Assembly (NCBI RefSeq): GCF_000980835.1 | Contig: NZ_CP011312.1 | Span: forward strand, 806,001 to 870,000 | Reading direction: 5' to 3' | DNA length: 64,000 nucleotides | DNA from: Corynebacterium kutscheri | GTDB taxonomy: Bacteria; Actinomycetota; Actinomycetes; Mycobacteriales; Mycobacteriaceae | Part shown: one piece after another, positions 18,176-28,028 of the stretch | Layout: each line of letters starts with the position of its first letter | How positions within the stretch are numbered: the stretch's first letter is position 1 | Position numbers and translations under genes: made by a program | Notes under the pieces: model-generated | What the model was told of the DNA's origin: nothing | The model's database searches: none | The model's input: the letters and a program-made list of their open reading frames with translations, nothing else

Positions 18176-19462
18176 AGTTGTGCTGTGAGTTATTTTCCAG
18201 TGAGCAACACAAAAACCAATAATGCCGATAATCCAGACCAAAAGAAGCCCAGTCCAGGCATAGCGGAAATCAGGCCAGGAATAACCGCCGCGACTATCGA
18301 GTAGCGCACCCATTATTTGTGCAGATAGCATGACCGCAGTAAACCCACCCATATTGGCAAAGCCGGTTGCTGTGGCTAGCACTGGCAGCGGCATTTTTTC
18401 GCGAATGCTATCAAAACCATAGTTAGCACTAGGAATAAGCAATGATGCGCAGATAACGAGCATAATTACTGTTACAGGGCGCGGTGGTGTTGTTGGAATC
18501 ACATATAATAAAGTTAAGCAAGTAATATTTATACCGGCGGTACTGCTGGCGAAAATATCGCGTCGGTGACTAAGTCGTGCGGAAAGAAACCCATGACCAA
18601 AACCAGCGATGATGGTGCTTATTGTCACGCAAGTAAATACGATTCCCACCTGAGCCGCAGTGAAATTCATGCCGAGAGTCATTGTGGGTGTGCCCCAGAG
18701 CAGTAGAAAGACATTCAGCGGTGCCATATTTGTCCAATGGATAAAAAGTGCCCGCCATACCAGGGGGCTTTTTATCACGTGCGACAGTATGGCATAGGTG
18801 CGGGTTGGAGTTGCTGATCCAGGCTGGTCTATAGATTCGCGGGTGCGATGGAAAAAATGTACTCGTGGTTCGGCACGAGTATTGGAAACAAAGATAACTG
18901 CGGCAAAACTTATTAGTACTCCTACTGCAGCAAGAGAAATAAAACTAATAGACCAGCCATAAGTATTAAGCAACCATAAGAAGGGAACAGCGGAAAGGAA
19001 TTGCCCGATTTGTCCTAAACAACCAGTAAGTTGAGCAAATAGTGGGCTAACCCGAGCCGGAAACCAGACTGGTAGTAGACGCAGTACCGATAAAAAGGCG
19101 GTGGCATCCCCGGCTCCAATAAGTATTCGTGCACTAATAGCTAGGGGATACGTTGTGGCAATTCCTAAAATAAATTGACCACTTGTCATAACCAAAGCAC
19201 CTAAAAGTAAAATACGGCGCGCGCCATAACGATCAATAAGCAGTCCTACCGGGATTTGGCTTATCGCATACACACCGAGCTGTACCGAAGTGAAAAAGGC
19301 AAGTCTGGATGCATCAATATGGAAGCGATCGATGGCAAAAACACCAGCTATTCCAAAGCTTGTCCGTCCAGTAACTGCAACGATATAAACACCGCATGCG
19401 CTAAGCCAAACAATTATTGCTCGCTTGCTTAGTTGATTTATCGTGCTTTTCGACGCCGTCAC
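18158..19462 (-). CDS. MFS transporter
   Basis: A 434-residue major facilitator with twelve predicted membrane segments. The loop 2–3 signature is present as GLLIDRYGARRILLLGA (about residues 73–90), and motif C-like glycines follow in segments 4–5 (RILIGAGDATAFLSVLRLLP). The second half begins after a basic loop near residue 205. The GTG start has AAGGAG at good spacing. Substrate is not predictable; the N-terminal half resembles nitrate/anion or sugar-phosphate type carriers. It is divergent from thrC, leaving only about 70 bases for both promoters. Confidence 0.82.
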   Translation of the reverse strand: MTASKSTINQLSKRAIIVWLSACGVYIVAVTGRTSFGIAGVFAIDRFHIDASRLAFFTSVQLGVYAISQIPVGLLIDRYGARRILLLGALVMTSGQFILGIATTYPLAISARILIGAGDATAFLSVLRLLPVWFPARVSPLFAQLTGCLGQIGQFLSAVPFLWLLNTYGWSISFISLAAVGVLISFAAVIFVSNTRAEPRVHFFHRTRESIDQPGSATPTRTYAILSHVIKSPLVWRALFIHWTNMAPLNVFLLLWGTPTMTLGMNFTAAQVGIVFTCVTISTIIAGFGHGFLSARLSHRRDIFASSTAGINITCLTLLYVIPTTPPRPVTVIMLVICASLLIPSANYGFDSIREKMPLPVLATATGFANMGGFTAVMLSAQIMGALLDSRGGYSWPDFRYAWTGLLLVWIIGIIGFCVAHWKITHSTTSEATT

Positions 19463-19534
19463 CGGGCGCTCCTTTTATTTTCGGTGTGACTAAAACTTCT
19501 TTTTTCTTTCCTCAAAAAGGTTATTGTAGTAGCC

Positions 19535-20962
19535 ATGCATTACATCTCTACGCGCGATAGTCTTCAAACTCAGAAATCTTTTAGTGATATTTTGCTTGGT
19601 GGTTTAGCTGCTGATGGCGGTCTTTATCTACCGGTGGAATATCCACAGTTAGATGTAGAAAAGCTTAACTATTTGCGCGAGATCCTTAATAACGACGGTT
19701 ATGCAGCACTTGCTGCGGAAGTCTTGGCTCTTTTTATTGATGACATCCCGCAGACAGATCTTCAAGAAATTGCTGCGCGTGCGTATACCTATCCGAAATT
19801 TTCTAGCCCAGATATTGTTCCAATAACCCAGTTAGAAGAGGGTATTTTTATTGGGCATCTTTCACAAGGCCCTACCGCCGCTTTTAAAGATATGGCGATG
19901 CAATTACTAGGGGAATTTTTTGAATATGAACTAGCTAGGCGTGGTAAAATATTAAATATTCTTGGAGCAACCAGTGGTGATACTGGATCGGCCGCTGAAT
20001 ATGCGATGCGTGGACGCAATGGAATTAAAGTTTTTATGCTTACCCCAAAGGGGCGCATGACTGCTTTCCAACAGGCACAGATGTTTGGGCTTGATGATCC
20101 AAATATTTTTAATATTGCGCTTGATGGGGTTTTTGATGATTGTCAAGATGTAGTCAAGGCGATTTCTAATGATGCAGAGTTTAAAGCAGAAAAGCATATT
20201 GGTGCGGTTAATTCTATTAACTGGGCGCGGCTAGTAGCCCAGGTTGTTTATTACATTGCTTGCTGGATTAGGGCAACAGATAGTGTCGAGCAAAAAGTGT
20301 CTTTTAGTGTGCCCACCGGAAACTTTGGCAATATTTGTGCTGGACACGTCGCAAAGCAAATGGGATTACCCATTGATAAGCTTATTCTGGCAACAAATGA
20401 AAATGATGTTTTAGACGAATTTTTCCGTACCGGAGAATATCGGGTACGAAGCTCGGCAGATACTTTTGAAACCTCGAGTCCATCAATGGATATTTCGAGA
20501 GCTAGCAATTTTGAGCGGTTTATTTTTGATTTGCTTGACCGCGATGCTGCACAGGTAGCAGATTTATTTGCTGTTCAAGTGCCTCAAGGTGGATTCTCCT
20601 TGGCAAAGCATCCTGCGTTTTCAGATGTATCCGCTAAGTATGGTTTTCTATCCGGTAAGTCGACGCATGCTGATCGCATAAAAACTATTGCGGATTGTCA
20701 TCATCGTTTGGGTGTTCTTATTGATCCACACACTGCTGATGGCGTGAAAGTAGCACGTCAATGGGTGCAAGAGATTACAACCCCAATTATTGTTCTCGAG
20801 ACAGCATTGCCAGTGAAATTTGCCGAGACAATGACTGAAGCTATTGGTTATACCCCAGAAACACCAGAGCGTTTTGCTGCAATTATGCAAGCAGAACGCA
20901 CAGTCGTTGATATTGCTAATGACGTGCATGCTGTGAAGCAATTTATAGCTATGCATAGTTAA
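19535..20962 (+). CDS. thrC: Threonine synthase
   Basis: A 475-residue PLP enzyme that turns O-phosphohomoserine into threonine, the last step of threonine synthesis. It belongs to the longer bacterial/yeast type, starting MHYISTRDSLQTQKSFSDILLGGLAADGGLY. The Schiff-base lysine is K118 in GPTAAFKDMAMQLLGEFF, and the phosphate-binding loop is GATSGDTGSAAEYAMRG. The C-terminal part has LPVKFAETMTEA. The gene is transcribed with the short gene and NUDIX gene that follow, unless an internal promoter exists in the 26-base gap. Confidence 0.95.
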   Translation: MHYISTRDSLQTQKSFSDILLGGLAADGGLYLPVEYPQLDVEKLNYLREILNNDGYAALAAEVLALFIDDIPQTDLQEIAARAYTYPKFSSPDIVPITQLEEGIFIGHLSQGPTAAFKDMAMQLLGEFFEYELARRGKILNILGATSGDTGSAAEYAMRGRNGIKVFMLTPKGRMTAFQQAQMFGLDDPNIFNIALDGVFDDCQDVVKAISNDAEFKAEKHIGAVNSINWARLVAQVVYYIACWIRATDSVEQKVSFSVPTGNFGNICAGHVAKQMGLPIDKLILATNENDVLDEFFRTGEYRVRSSADTFETSSPSMDISRASNFERFIFDLLDRDAAQVADLFAVQVPQGGFSLAKHPAFSDVSAKYGFLSGKSTHADRIKTIADCHHRLGVLIDPHTADGVKVARQWVQEITTPIIVLETALPVKFAETMTEAIGYTPETPERFAAIMQAERTVVDIANDVHAVKQFIAMHS

Positions 20963-20988
20963 AAGACTTGAAGTATAAGGAGAAGATC

Positions 20989-21144
20989 ATGGCACAGGAA
21001 CAATTCGCCGGACCAGAGTATTTTACGGATTTCGATCCGGAAAAATTCGCGGAGATGATTAAACAACAAGCAGCTGCCGAGAAAGCCGCACGTAAATTAA
21101 CACCGGAGTCGATAACCGAAGACAGTGGGGAAGAGAAAAACTAA
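20989..21144 (+). CDS. 51-residue acidic protein, coupled to the NUDIX gene
   Basis: A short reading frame starting MAQEQFAGPEYFTDFDPE and continuing with a lysine/alanine/glutamate-rich helix (about residues 20–35), ending EDSGEEKN. AAGGAG lies at good distance before the ATG, and the TAA shares its last base with the NUDIX ATG (TAATG). Strong ribosome binding site, codon-like composition and the coupled stop/start make it a real gene although it is easily missed. I do not recognise a family. It could be a partner or translational lead-in of the NUDIX hydrolase. Confidence 0.75.
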   Translation: MAQEQFAGPEYFTDFDPEKFAEMIKQQAAAEKAARKLTPESITEDSGEEKN

Positions 21145-21680
21145 TGGCCACACCAGAGTTCATCGTAGAACTGCGTAAAAAGATTGGCCATGATCCCTTA
21201 TTCCTTGCTGGCGTTACCGCCATTGTGATTAAAGACGTTCCCCCTGGTGCACCTGTTTTTGAGGTGCCTCAGGTGTTATTAGTTAAACGTGCCGATACTG
21301 GAGAGTGGACACCAGTGACTGGAATTATTGATCCTGGTGAAGAACCTCATAGTGCTGCCGTGCGGGAAGTTGCCGAAGAAACTGGGCTTGAGGTTAGCGT
21401 AGAAGCATTGCTTGGCGTGGGTGCGATAGAACCAGTGACCTATCCGAATGGCGATCAATGTCAGTTTTTGGAAACTGCTGTGCGATGCAGTGTCATTGGT
21501 GAAGATAAACCAATAGTCGGTGATGATGAATCTACTGATGTGCGTTGGTTTTCAATAATGCAGATGCCGCCTATGCAGCCTAGGTTTAGATTATGTATTG
21601 GTGATGCGGTAGCACAGTTACGTCACCCAGAGGGATATCGTGCCAGATTAGGCTTTGAAAAACGCGATCGCACCCGGTAA
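21144..21680 (+). CDS. NUDIX hydrolase
   Basis: A 178-residue NUDIX protein. The box is complete: GIIDPGEEPHSAAVREVAEETGLEV (about residues 53–77), with the REVAEETG metal-binding glutamates. The flanking GEWTPVTG and QFLETAVRC are typical of the sanitising NTP or MutT/ADP-ribose groups. It begins on the last base of the preceding 51-codon gene. Substrate is not determined by the sequence I can see. Confidence 0.9.
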   Translation: MATPEFIVELRKKIGHDPLFLAGVTAIVIKDVPPGAPVFEVPQVLLVKRADTGEWTPVTGIIDPGEEPHSAAVREVAEETGLEVSVEALLGVGAIEPVTYPNGDQCQFLETAVRCSVIGEDKPIVGDDESTDVRWFSIMQMPPMQPRFRLCIGDAVAQLRHPEGYRARLGFEKRDRTR

Positions 21681-21987
21681 AACACAGCTACGTTTGCTTA
21701 AATGTATATGAGATTAGCTTAAAAGGTGGGCATTAATAAAGCATCTGAGGTTCAGCTCGATTAAAAATACCTTGCATATTATGTTGTGGTGTAGACAGTA
21801 TTTTTGACATTTTGAGTGTTCATGAAGTGACAAGCGGTCAGTGAAAACAATAAGCGTAGTGGGAAATATTTGATAAGACCTTGAAGAAAGCGTTAGTGCG
21901 GTCAGCAAATGTGAAGTTGCCCCCAAACTACCGCAATAACTAATATCCAATAGGTAAAATTAAGCACGTCTGCGTATAGTATTCGCT
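21681..21987. other. Intergenic region without visible gene
   Basis: 307 bases between the NUDIX gene and the antiporter-like gene. It is AT-rich. I see no RNA gene, dyad or conserved motif. It should carry the antiporter promoter near its right end; no clear Shine-Dalgarno precedes the ATG at 21988. Confidence 0.4.
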
Positions 21988-23325
21988 ATGAATGCAGTCC
22001 TTATTGCTGTTATCCTCATGATCGTTTTGGCGGTTATGCGGGTACATGTTGTACTTGCCCTATTTATTAGCGCCCTTGTTGGTGGTTTACTTGCTGGTCT
22101 TGGCTTGGATGCCACTATGGTTGCCTTTCAAGAAGGGCTTTCCGGGGGAGCTAAAATTGCGCTTAGCTACGCCCTATTAGGGGCTTTTGCTATGGCAGTA
22201 GCAAGTTCGGGGTTACCGACTGTATTAGCACGTTGGATTAGTAAAAAAATAGGCCATCAAGCTGGTCCCAAAACAATTGTTGCGGCAAAATGGTTGATGG
22301 TAGCAGGCATTTTGGCGATGTCGGTTATGAGCCAAAATCTTATCCCTATCCACATTGCTTTTATTCCACTTATTATTCCGCCGCTATTAGAAGTGATGAA
22401 CTCCTTGCGTATTGATCGCCGGCTGATTGCATGTGTGATTACTTTTGGCTTGGTTACCACTTACATGTTCTTGCCAGTAGGCTTTGGCGCGATCTTCTTA
22501 AATAGCATTTTGTTAGGAAATATTTCTGCTGCTGGTATGGATATTTCTGATATCAACGTTATTCATGTCATGGCGATACCGGCACTGGGTATGGTTGTGG
22601 GTTTACTCGTGGCTATTTTCTTTTCGTATCGGAAACCCCGCGATTATGCTTACGTTGAGGTTAATCAGGCACCAGAAGAAGAGGTCTCGCGCTATAAGGT
22701 TATTATTGCCCTAGTAGCGATTGTGGCAACCTTTGCCGTGCAGGTAATTATGCAAGCCACCGATACTGATGCTGATAGCCTGCTTGTTGGGGCGCTTACT
22801 GGTTTAGCAATTTTTATGCTTACCGGTGCAGTAAATTGGCGCGAAGCTGATGATGTGTTTACTGCTGGAATGAAAATGATGGCGCTGATTGGTTTTATTA
22901 TGATTACCGCTCAGGGTTTTGCCTCAGTAATGGTGGCCACCGGCGAAGTGGAATCTTTGGTCAGTACCTCTGCGGCTTTGTTTGGTGATAATAAGGCAGT
23001 GGGTGCATTTGTGATGCTGCTGATCGGTTTGATCGTCACCATGGGAATCGGTTCTAGCTTTTCGACGCTGCCAATTATTGCAACCATTTATGTACCACTG
23101 TGTATGACAATGGGCTTTAGTCCTGCCGCTACCGTGGCAATTATCGGTGCAGCCGGTGCACTAGGTGATGCCGGATCACCAGCATCGGATTCTACTTTAG
23201 GGCCAACCTCAGGGCTTAATGTGGATGGTCAGCATGACCATATTCGTGACACCGTTATTCCAACCTTTATCCACTTCAATCTACCATTGATTGCAGCCGG
23301 TTGGATTGCCGCCATGGTGTTATAA
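21988..23325 (+). CDS. Na+/H+ antiporter family carrier
   Basis: A 445-residue inner-membrane protein with about eleven to twelve hydrophobic segments. It matches the ion-transporter family of Na+/H+ antiporters (an N-terminal small domain VLIAVILMIVLAVMRVHVVLALF followed by the NhaC-like core). Conserved-looking pieces are SQNLIPIHIAFIPLIIPP, LPVGFGAIFLN, and the C-terminal GAAGALGDAGSPASDSTLGPTSGLNVDGQHDH, the last being a family signature. No lipoprotein or soluble domain is attached. It is a single gene closed by the hairpin at 23350–23381. Substrate is an inference from the family. Confidence 0.85.
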   Translation: MNAVLIAVILMIVLAVMRVHVVLALFISALVGGLLAGLGLDATMVAFQEGLSGGAKIALSYALLGAFAMAVASSGLPTVLARWISKKIGHQAGPKTIVAAKWLMVAGILAMSVMSQNLIPIHIAFIPLIIPPLLEVMNSLRIDRRLIACVITFGLVTTYMFLPVGFGAIFLNSILLGNISAAGMDISDINVIHVMAIPALGMVVGLLVAIFFSYRKPRDYAYVEVNQAPEEEVSRYKVIIALVAIVATFAVQVIMQATDTDADSLLVGALTGLAIFMLTGAVNWREADDVFTAGMKMMALIGFIMITAQGFASVMVATGEVESLVSTSAALFGDNKAVGAFVMLLIGLIVTMGIGSSFSTLPIIATIYVPLCMTMGFSPAATVAIIGAAGALGDAGSPASDSTLGPTSGLNVDGQHDHIRDTVIPTFIHFNLPLIAAGWIAAMVL

Positions 23326-23349
23326 ACACTGGTAGTTAAGATATGTCAC

Positions 23350-23381
23350 AAGGGGTTAGTCCGTAATAGAACTAACCCCTT
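23350..23381. terminator. Terminator between the antiporter gene and glgB
   Basis: AAGGGGTTAGT (23350–23360) and ACTAACCCCTT (23371–23381) form a perfect eleven-base stem with a ten-base loop. It lies between two convergent genes and is followed by TTAGTTAATG, so it is likely to act in both directions. Confidence 0.8.
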
Positions 23382-23407
23382 TAGTTAATGCAACAGATGC
23401 ATTATTG

Positions 23408-25597
23408 TTAGGCAACCCAGCGGTAGAATTGTGCGCTCATTGCTGGAATATGCACGGTAAGGGAGTGGTTGTAGCCATCCCAATGGGTATCCCAGGCAGC
23501 AACGTGAGTTTCTAGAGTATTGTTTGCGCCTTGGTATACTCCAGCATCGGTGTTTAAGACACATTCCCAATTGCCGCCGGCTGGCACGCCCAGCTTATAG
23601 TGCGGTTGACTGGTGCCGCCGAGGTTAAATACACAGAGCATTTTCTCCCCGTCATCGCTATAGCGGGTAAACGCCAGAATATTATTAGCGGCATCATCAG
23701 ATTTAACCCAACTGAAACCAGCAGGATCATGGTCTTGAGTAAAAAGGGAAGGGGACTGTTTATAAAGGTTATTAAGATCAATAACTAGTCGTCGCAGGTC
23801 ATCGTGATATTCACCTTCCCAACCTACCGTGTCATCCCAATCAAGTGAACGTGCTTCACTCCATTCCATGACCTGGCCAAATTCCTGGCCTTGGAAGAGC
23901 AATTTTTTACCTGGGTGAGCATATATATAAGCGTAGAGAGTGCGCAGACCTGCGGCCTTATTCCATGCGTCGCCAGGCATACGTGTCCATAACGAGCCTT
24001 TACCGTGTACTACTTCATCGTGGCTAAACGGAAGAATAAAATTCTCGGAATAGGCATACACCATAGAGAAAGTAATCTCATTGTGGTGATAGCTGCGGTG
24101 GATCGGATCGTGAGAGAAGTATTCGAGGGTATCGTTCATCCACCCCATATTCCATTTCATGGAGAAACCTAACCCACCATGCTCAGTAGGAGTTGTTACT
24201 CCCGGCCAAGAAGTAGATTCCTCAGCAATAGTTAGCACACCCCTATAGTGCTTGTGTACAGTGCCATTCATTTCTTGGATAAATTGCACCGCCTCTAGGT
24301 TTTCTCGACCACCGAAAACATTAGGCTCCCATTCACCTTCTTCACGTGAATAATCCAAGTACAACATGGAAGCAACAGCATCGACTCTTAAAGCATCGAT
24401 GTGGAATTCTTCCAGCCAGTATAAAGCATTGGCGACAAGGAAGTTACGTACCTCATTGCGGCCAAAGTCAAAGATATAAGTGCCCCAATCCTTATGCTCA
24501 CCACGACGCCAGTCAGGGTGTTCATACAGTGCTCGACCATCGAAACGACCCAGTGCGAAATCATCTTTAGGAAAGTGTGCTGGCACCCAGTCGACAATGA
24601 CACCAATACCAGCATTATGGAAGGCATCAATAAGCGCACGCAATTGGTCCGGACTGCCAAAGCGTGCACTGGGAGCATAATAACCAGAAACCTGATAACC
24701 CCAAGAACCACCGAAAGGATGCTCTGCAACTGGCATAAACTCGACGTGAGTATAACCCATTTGCGAAACATACTCGACTAATTCTTGAGCAAGCTGTTCA
24801 TAATTTAATCCCTGCCGCCAAGAACCAAGGTGTACCTCATAGATACTTATTGGCTCACGGTTATAGTCTTTTTCTTCGCGTTGGCTAAGCCATTTTTGAT
24901 CCGACCACGTGTATTGAGACTCGGTGACAATAGAACCCGTTGCTGGAGGAACCTCTGCCTGCCGAGCTAGCGGATCAGCTTTATCTATGCGCTGGCCTTC
25001 TGGGGTATGGATAGCAAATTTATATACCTCACCCACACCGATACCAGGGATAAATAATTCCCAGATACCGGATTGCCCTAGCGAACGCATAGGATGCTGG
25101 TTTGGATTCCAACCATTGAAATCACCAACAACAGCAACACCGGCGGCATTGGGTGCCCATACCGCAAAAGAAGTACCGGTAACCGTGCCTAGTTCAGTAT
25201 CATAACTGCGGATATGCGAACCCAATACCGTCCATAGGCTTTCATGACGGCCTTCACCAATAAGATGAAGATCGAATTCTCCGATGGTTGGCAAGAAGTG
25301 ATAAGGATCGGCAATTTCAGTGGTTGTGCCATCATCCCAAGTAACGTAAAGCCGGTAATCAATCGGGGTGGTATCAGATAGTGCCAGCTCAAAGATACCA
25401 TCGCCAATAGGAAACATTTCATGGCGGCTATTACCGATAATAACTTCGACCTTCTGCGCACCAAGCTGTCGGGTACGAATAAGCGCAGCCTGCTCGGTAG
25501 CGTGCCAACCATATAGTCCATGTGGATCGTGGTGTGAACAGGTAGTAAGCCGGCGACGATCGTCGTCATTGAGTTGAAGATCAGAAGAAAAAGACAT
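23408..25597 (-). CDS. glgB: 1,4-alpha-glucan branching enzyme
   Basis: A 729-residue glycoside hydrolase family 13 enzyme that makes alpha-1,6 branches in glycogen. It has an N-terminal domain typical of long GlgB (HDPHGLYGWH), a carbohydrate-binding module 48 around residues 130–230 (FAVWAPNAAGVAVVGDFNGWN), and the catalytic barrel. The nucleophile is the Asp of DALRVDAVASM (about 405), the acid is the Glu of TIAEESTSWPG (about 458), and the third acid is in FSHDEVVHGKGS (about 524). It follows glgE on the same strand after 139 bases, and the two together build branched alpha-glucan. Confidence 0.96.
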   Translation of the reverse strand: MSFSSDLQLNDDDRRRLTTCSHHDPHGLYGWHATEQAALIRTRQLGAQKVEVIIGNSRHEMFPIGDGIFELALSDTTPIDYRLYVTWDDGTTTEIADPYHFLPTIGEFDLHLIGEGRHESLWTVLGSHIRSYDTELGTVTGTSFAVWAPNAAGVAVVGDFNGWNPNQHPMRSLGQSGIWELFIPGIGVGEVYKFAIHTPEGQRIDKADPLARQAEVPPATGSIVTESQYTWSDQKWLSQREEKDYNREPISIYEVHLGSWRQGLNYEQLAQELVEYVSQMGYTHVEFMPVAEHPFGGSWGYQVSGYYAPSARFGSPDQLRALIDAFHNAGIGVIVDWVPAHFPKDDFALGRFDGRALYEHPDWRRGEHKDWGTYIFDFGRNEVRNFLVANALYWLEEFHIDALRVDAVASMLYLDYSREEGEWEPNVFGGRENLEAVQFIQEMNGTVHKHYRGVLTIAEESTSWPGVTTPTEHGGLGFSMKWNMGWMNDTLEYFSHDPIHRSYHHNEITFSMVYAYSENFILPFSHDEVVHGKGSLWTRMPGDAWNKAAGLRTLYAYIYAHPGKKLLFQGQEFGQVMEWSEARSLDWDDTVGWEGEYHDDLRRLVIDLNNLYKQSPSLFTQDHDPAGFSWVKSDDAANNILAFTRYSDDGEKMLCVFNLGGTSQPHYKLGVPAGGNWECVLNTDAGVYQGANNTLETHVAAWDTHWDGYNHSLTVHIPAMSAQFYRWVA

Positions 25598-25736
25598 AGG
25601 AATACGATCCTTAAAAAAGATAGTGCGCTAGTGAATATTCCTATCCACTAGCAGGATACTCGCTTGTCGAGGGTACCTAATATGGTGGCCGAAAAGTTTT
25701 GGTTTTATATGTGATACTGACAACCAGTATATAAGG

Positions 25737-27767
25737 TTAATTCACATAATCCACCTGGTTTCGCTGAGCAATCTTCATCCGCTGATTGACTCCTACCTGC
25801 GGTAGAGACACAATATGCGCAACATCTGCTGTGGGATTGAGACGAACATAAAAATTCTCTGACCAAGTAAAAGTTTGACCAGTTATTAAATCCTTGGCTT
25901 CAAAAACATCATGTTGATGAAGCCCAATAGCAGCCATATCCATATGCACTGTTGTTTCTTGCATACAGTGACTATCAAGATTAATAATCACCAAGACTGC
26001 ATTACCGGAAACAGGATCCACCTTAGAATAAGCCAAAACTTTATCATTAGCTGTGTCATGGAACGTGATTTGGCGTAACTGCTGAAGAGCCGGATTTTCT
26101 TTCCGAATCCGATTAAGCAAACCACAGTAATCTTCCAAAGAATCACCAGTTGCTTTTGCCGCTTCAAAATCACGTGGGCGGAGTTCATATTTCTCTGAAT
26201 TAAGATACTCTTCACTACCTGGTTTCACGGCTTGATGCTCATAGAGCTCAAAACCAGAATAAACACCCCACAGCGGCGACATAGTAGCAGCTAATGTAGC
26301 TCGGATTGCAAACATGGCACGCCCGCCATATTGAAGGGATTCGTGCAAAATATCGGGTGTATTAACAAAAAGATTTGGTCGTGAGACATCTGCTAAACCA
26401 GCAATCTCTTGGGCAAATTCACGCAGCTCATGCTTAGTGGTTTTCCATGTGAAATAAGTATAAGACTGACTAAAACCAGCTTTACCTAAACCATATAGAC
26501 GCGCCGGGCGGGTGAATGCTTCAGCTAAGAAAATGACCTCAGGATGACGGTGATGGATAGTATCAATCAACCACGCCCAGAAACTAGTAGGTTTGGTATG
26601 CGGATTATCTACGCGGAATGTAGTTACCCCAAGATCAATCCAGAATTGAACTATTCGTAGTAGTTCTTTTTTGATTGCCTGAGGGTTGTTATCAAAATTA
26701 AGCGGATAAATATCCTGGTACTTTTTGGGGGGATTTTCTGCATAAGCAATAGTGCCATCAGCTAGCACGGTGAAAAATTCTTTATGAGTATGCGCCCAAG
26801 GATGATCGGGAGCTGCTTGTAGTGCTAGATCAAGAGCAACTTCTAGCCCTAAAGAATTTGCCTTGGCAAGCAGTTTTTTAAAGTCTTTAATGGTGCCTAG
26901 TTCTGGATGAACTGCATCATGGCCTCCTGCCGCAGAACCTATTGCCCACGGGGAGCCTACATCATGTGGTTCTGGAGTAAGCGTGTTATTGCGCCCTTTT
27001 CGATTGATTTCGCCAATGGGATGAATCGGTGGGAAATATACGGTGTCAAAGCCCATAGCAGCCACTCTGTCTAATGCTGCTGCTGTGGTAGAAAAAGTGC
27101 CATGTACTGGGTTTCCATTATCATCCCAGCCGCCAGTTGAACGCGGGAAAAGTTCATACCAAGAGCTAAAAAGAGCAGTACGACGATCGGTTTTTATTTT
27201 TAATTCCGGGCCTTTTGTCAGTAGCTCACGCACCGGAGTGAGCGCTAAAATACTTAAAACCTCAACACTTAATGCGGGTGCAACTCTCGTTCTTAGCGGT
27301 TTATCGCTGCGCAAAGAACGAGCAACTTCTGCAAGTGTTTTTTGCGTAGTTTTGGCTTTGGCATTGTTGGCCGCTTTGTCAAAAAGTTGTGCGCCATGTG
27401 CTAGATCATTGCTTAATTCTGCCGGGCTTTGGCCAGCTTCAATTTTAGTAATTACCGCGTGTCGCCACGTGGCCATGGGGTCACTCCAGGCGTCGATACG
27501 GAAACGATATTCGCCTGGAATATCTGGAACAAAACCACCGTAGACACGATCAACATCGTATTCATCAACAACCATGGTGGTGCGCACTGTTTTTTCAAAA
27601 CGAGATCCCTTTGGGCCGGTCACATTTAAAGTGGCAGCGATGGCATCGTGGCCTTCGCGCCATACCAGTGCAGAAATAGGGATATATTCGCCAACAACAG
27701 CCTTACTTGGGGTAGAGCCGTGGGAAATAGTAGGACGAATATCTTCGATAGCGAGGCGTCCGGTCAC
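25737..27767 (-). CDS. glgE: Maltose-1-phosphate maltosyltransferase GlgE
   Basis: A 676-residue GH13_3 enzyme that adds maltosyl units from alpha-maltose-1-phosphate to alpha-glucans, a pathway typical of actinobacteria. The N-terminal beta domain includes SALVWREGHDAIAATLNVTGP and DIPGEYRFRIDAWSDPMATWRHAV. The catalytic barrel shows ELFPRSTGGW, the nucleophile in TTFRVDNPHTKP (about 383) and the acid in FLAEAFTRP (about 414). The GTG start has AAGGA nine bases upstream. It is the first gene of the glgE–glgB operon and divergent from the ABC ATPase gene. Confidence 0.95.
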   Translation of the reverse strand: MTGRLAIEDIRPTISHGSTPSKAVVGEYIPISALVWREGHDAIAATLNVTGPKGSRFEKTVRTTMVVDEYDVDRVYGGFVPDIPGEYRFRIDAWSDPMATWRHAVITKIEAGQSPAELSNDLAHGAQLFDKAANNAKAKTTQKTLAEVARSLRSDKPLRTRVAPALSVEVLSILALTPVRELLTKGPELKIKTDRRTALFSSWYELFPRSTGGWDDNGNPVHGTFSTTAAALDRVAAMGFDTVYFPPIHPIGEINRKGRNNTLTPEPHDVGSPWAIGSAAGGHDAVHPELGTIKDFKKLLAKANSLGLEVALDLALQAAPDHPWAHTHKEFFTVLADGTIAYAENPPKKYQDIYPLNFDNNPQAIKKELLRIVQFWIDLGVTTFRVDNPHTKPTSFWAWLIDTIHHRHPEVIFLAEAFTRPARLYGLGKAGFSQSYTYFTWKTTKHELREFAQEIAGLADVSRPNLFVNTPDILHESLQYGGRAMFAIRATLAATMSPLWGVYSGFELYEHQAVKPGSEEYLNSEKYELRPRDFEAAKATGDSLEDYCGLLNRIRKENPALQQLRQITFHDTANDKVLAYSKVDPVSGNAVLVIINLDSHCMQETTVHMDMAAIGLHQHDVFEAKDLITGQTFTWSENFYVRLNPTADVAHIVSLPQVGVNQRMKIAQRNQVDYVN

Positions 27768-28028
27768 AGGGGTACTTCCTTACATCTGTCGTGATCTCTT
27801 TATGCGCATAACACATGTGAACCTGAACATGAGGATAGTCAAGCAAACGGATATACACCGGATTAGTGAGGAATCCGTCAGTAAAACTGCTTATCGACGA
27901 TAGTTATCAGTATATTTGTGGTGTTTCACCCCTGGTTTACCCAATAAAAAATATATAAAGAGCACTGTCATAAGGAATCGCTGTGTCACTTCCACACGAA
28001 AGCGTAGCTATCGGTCATTATTGGAGAC

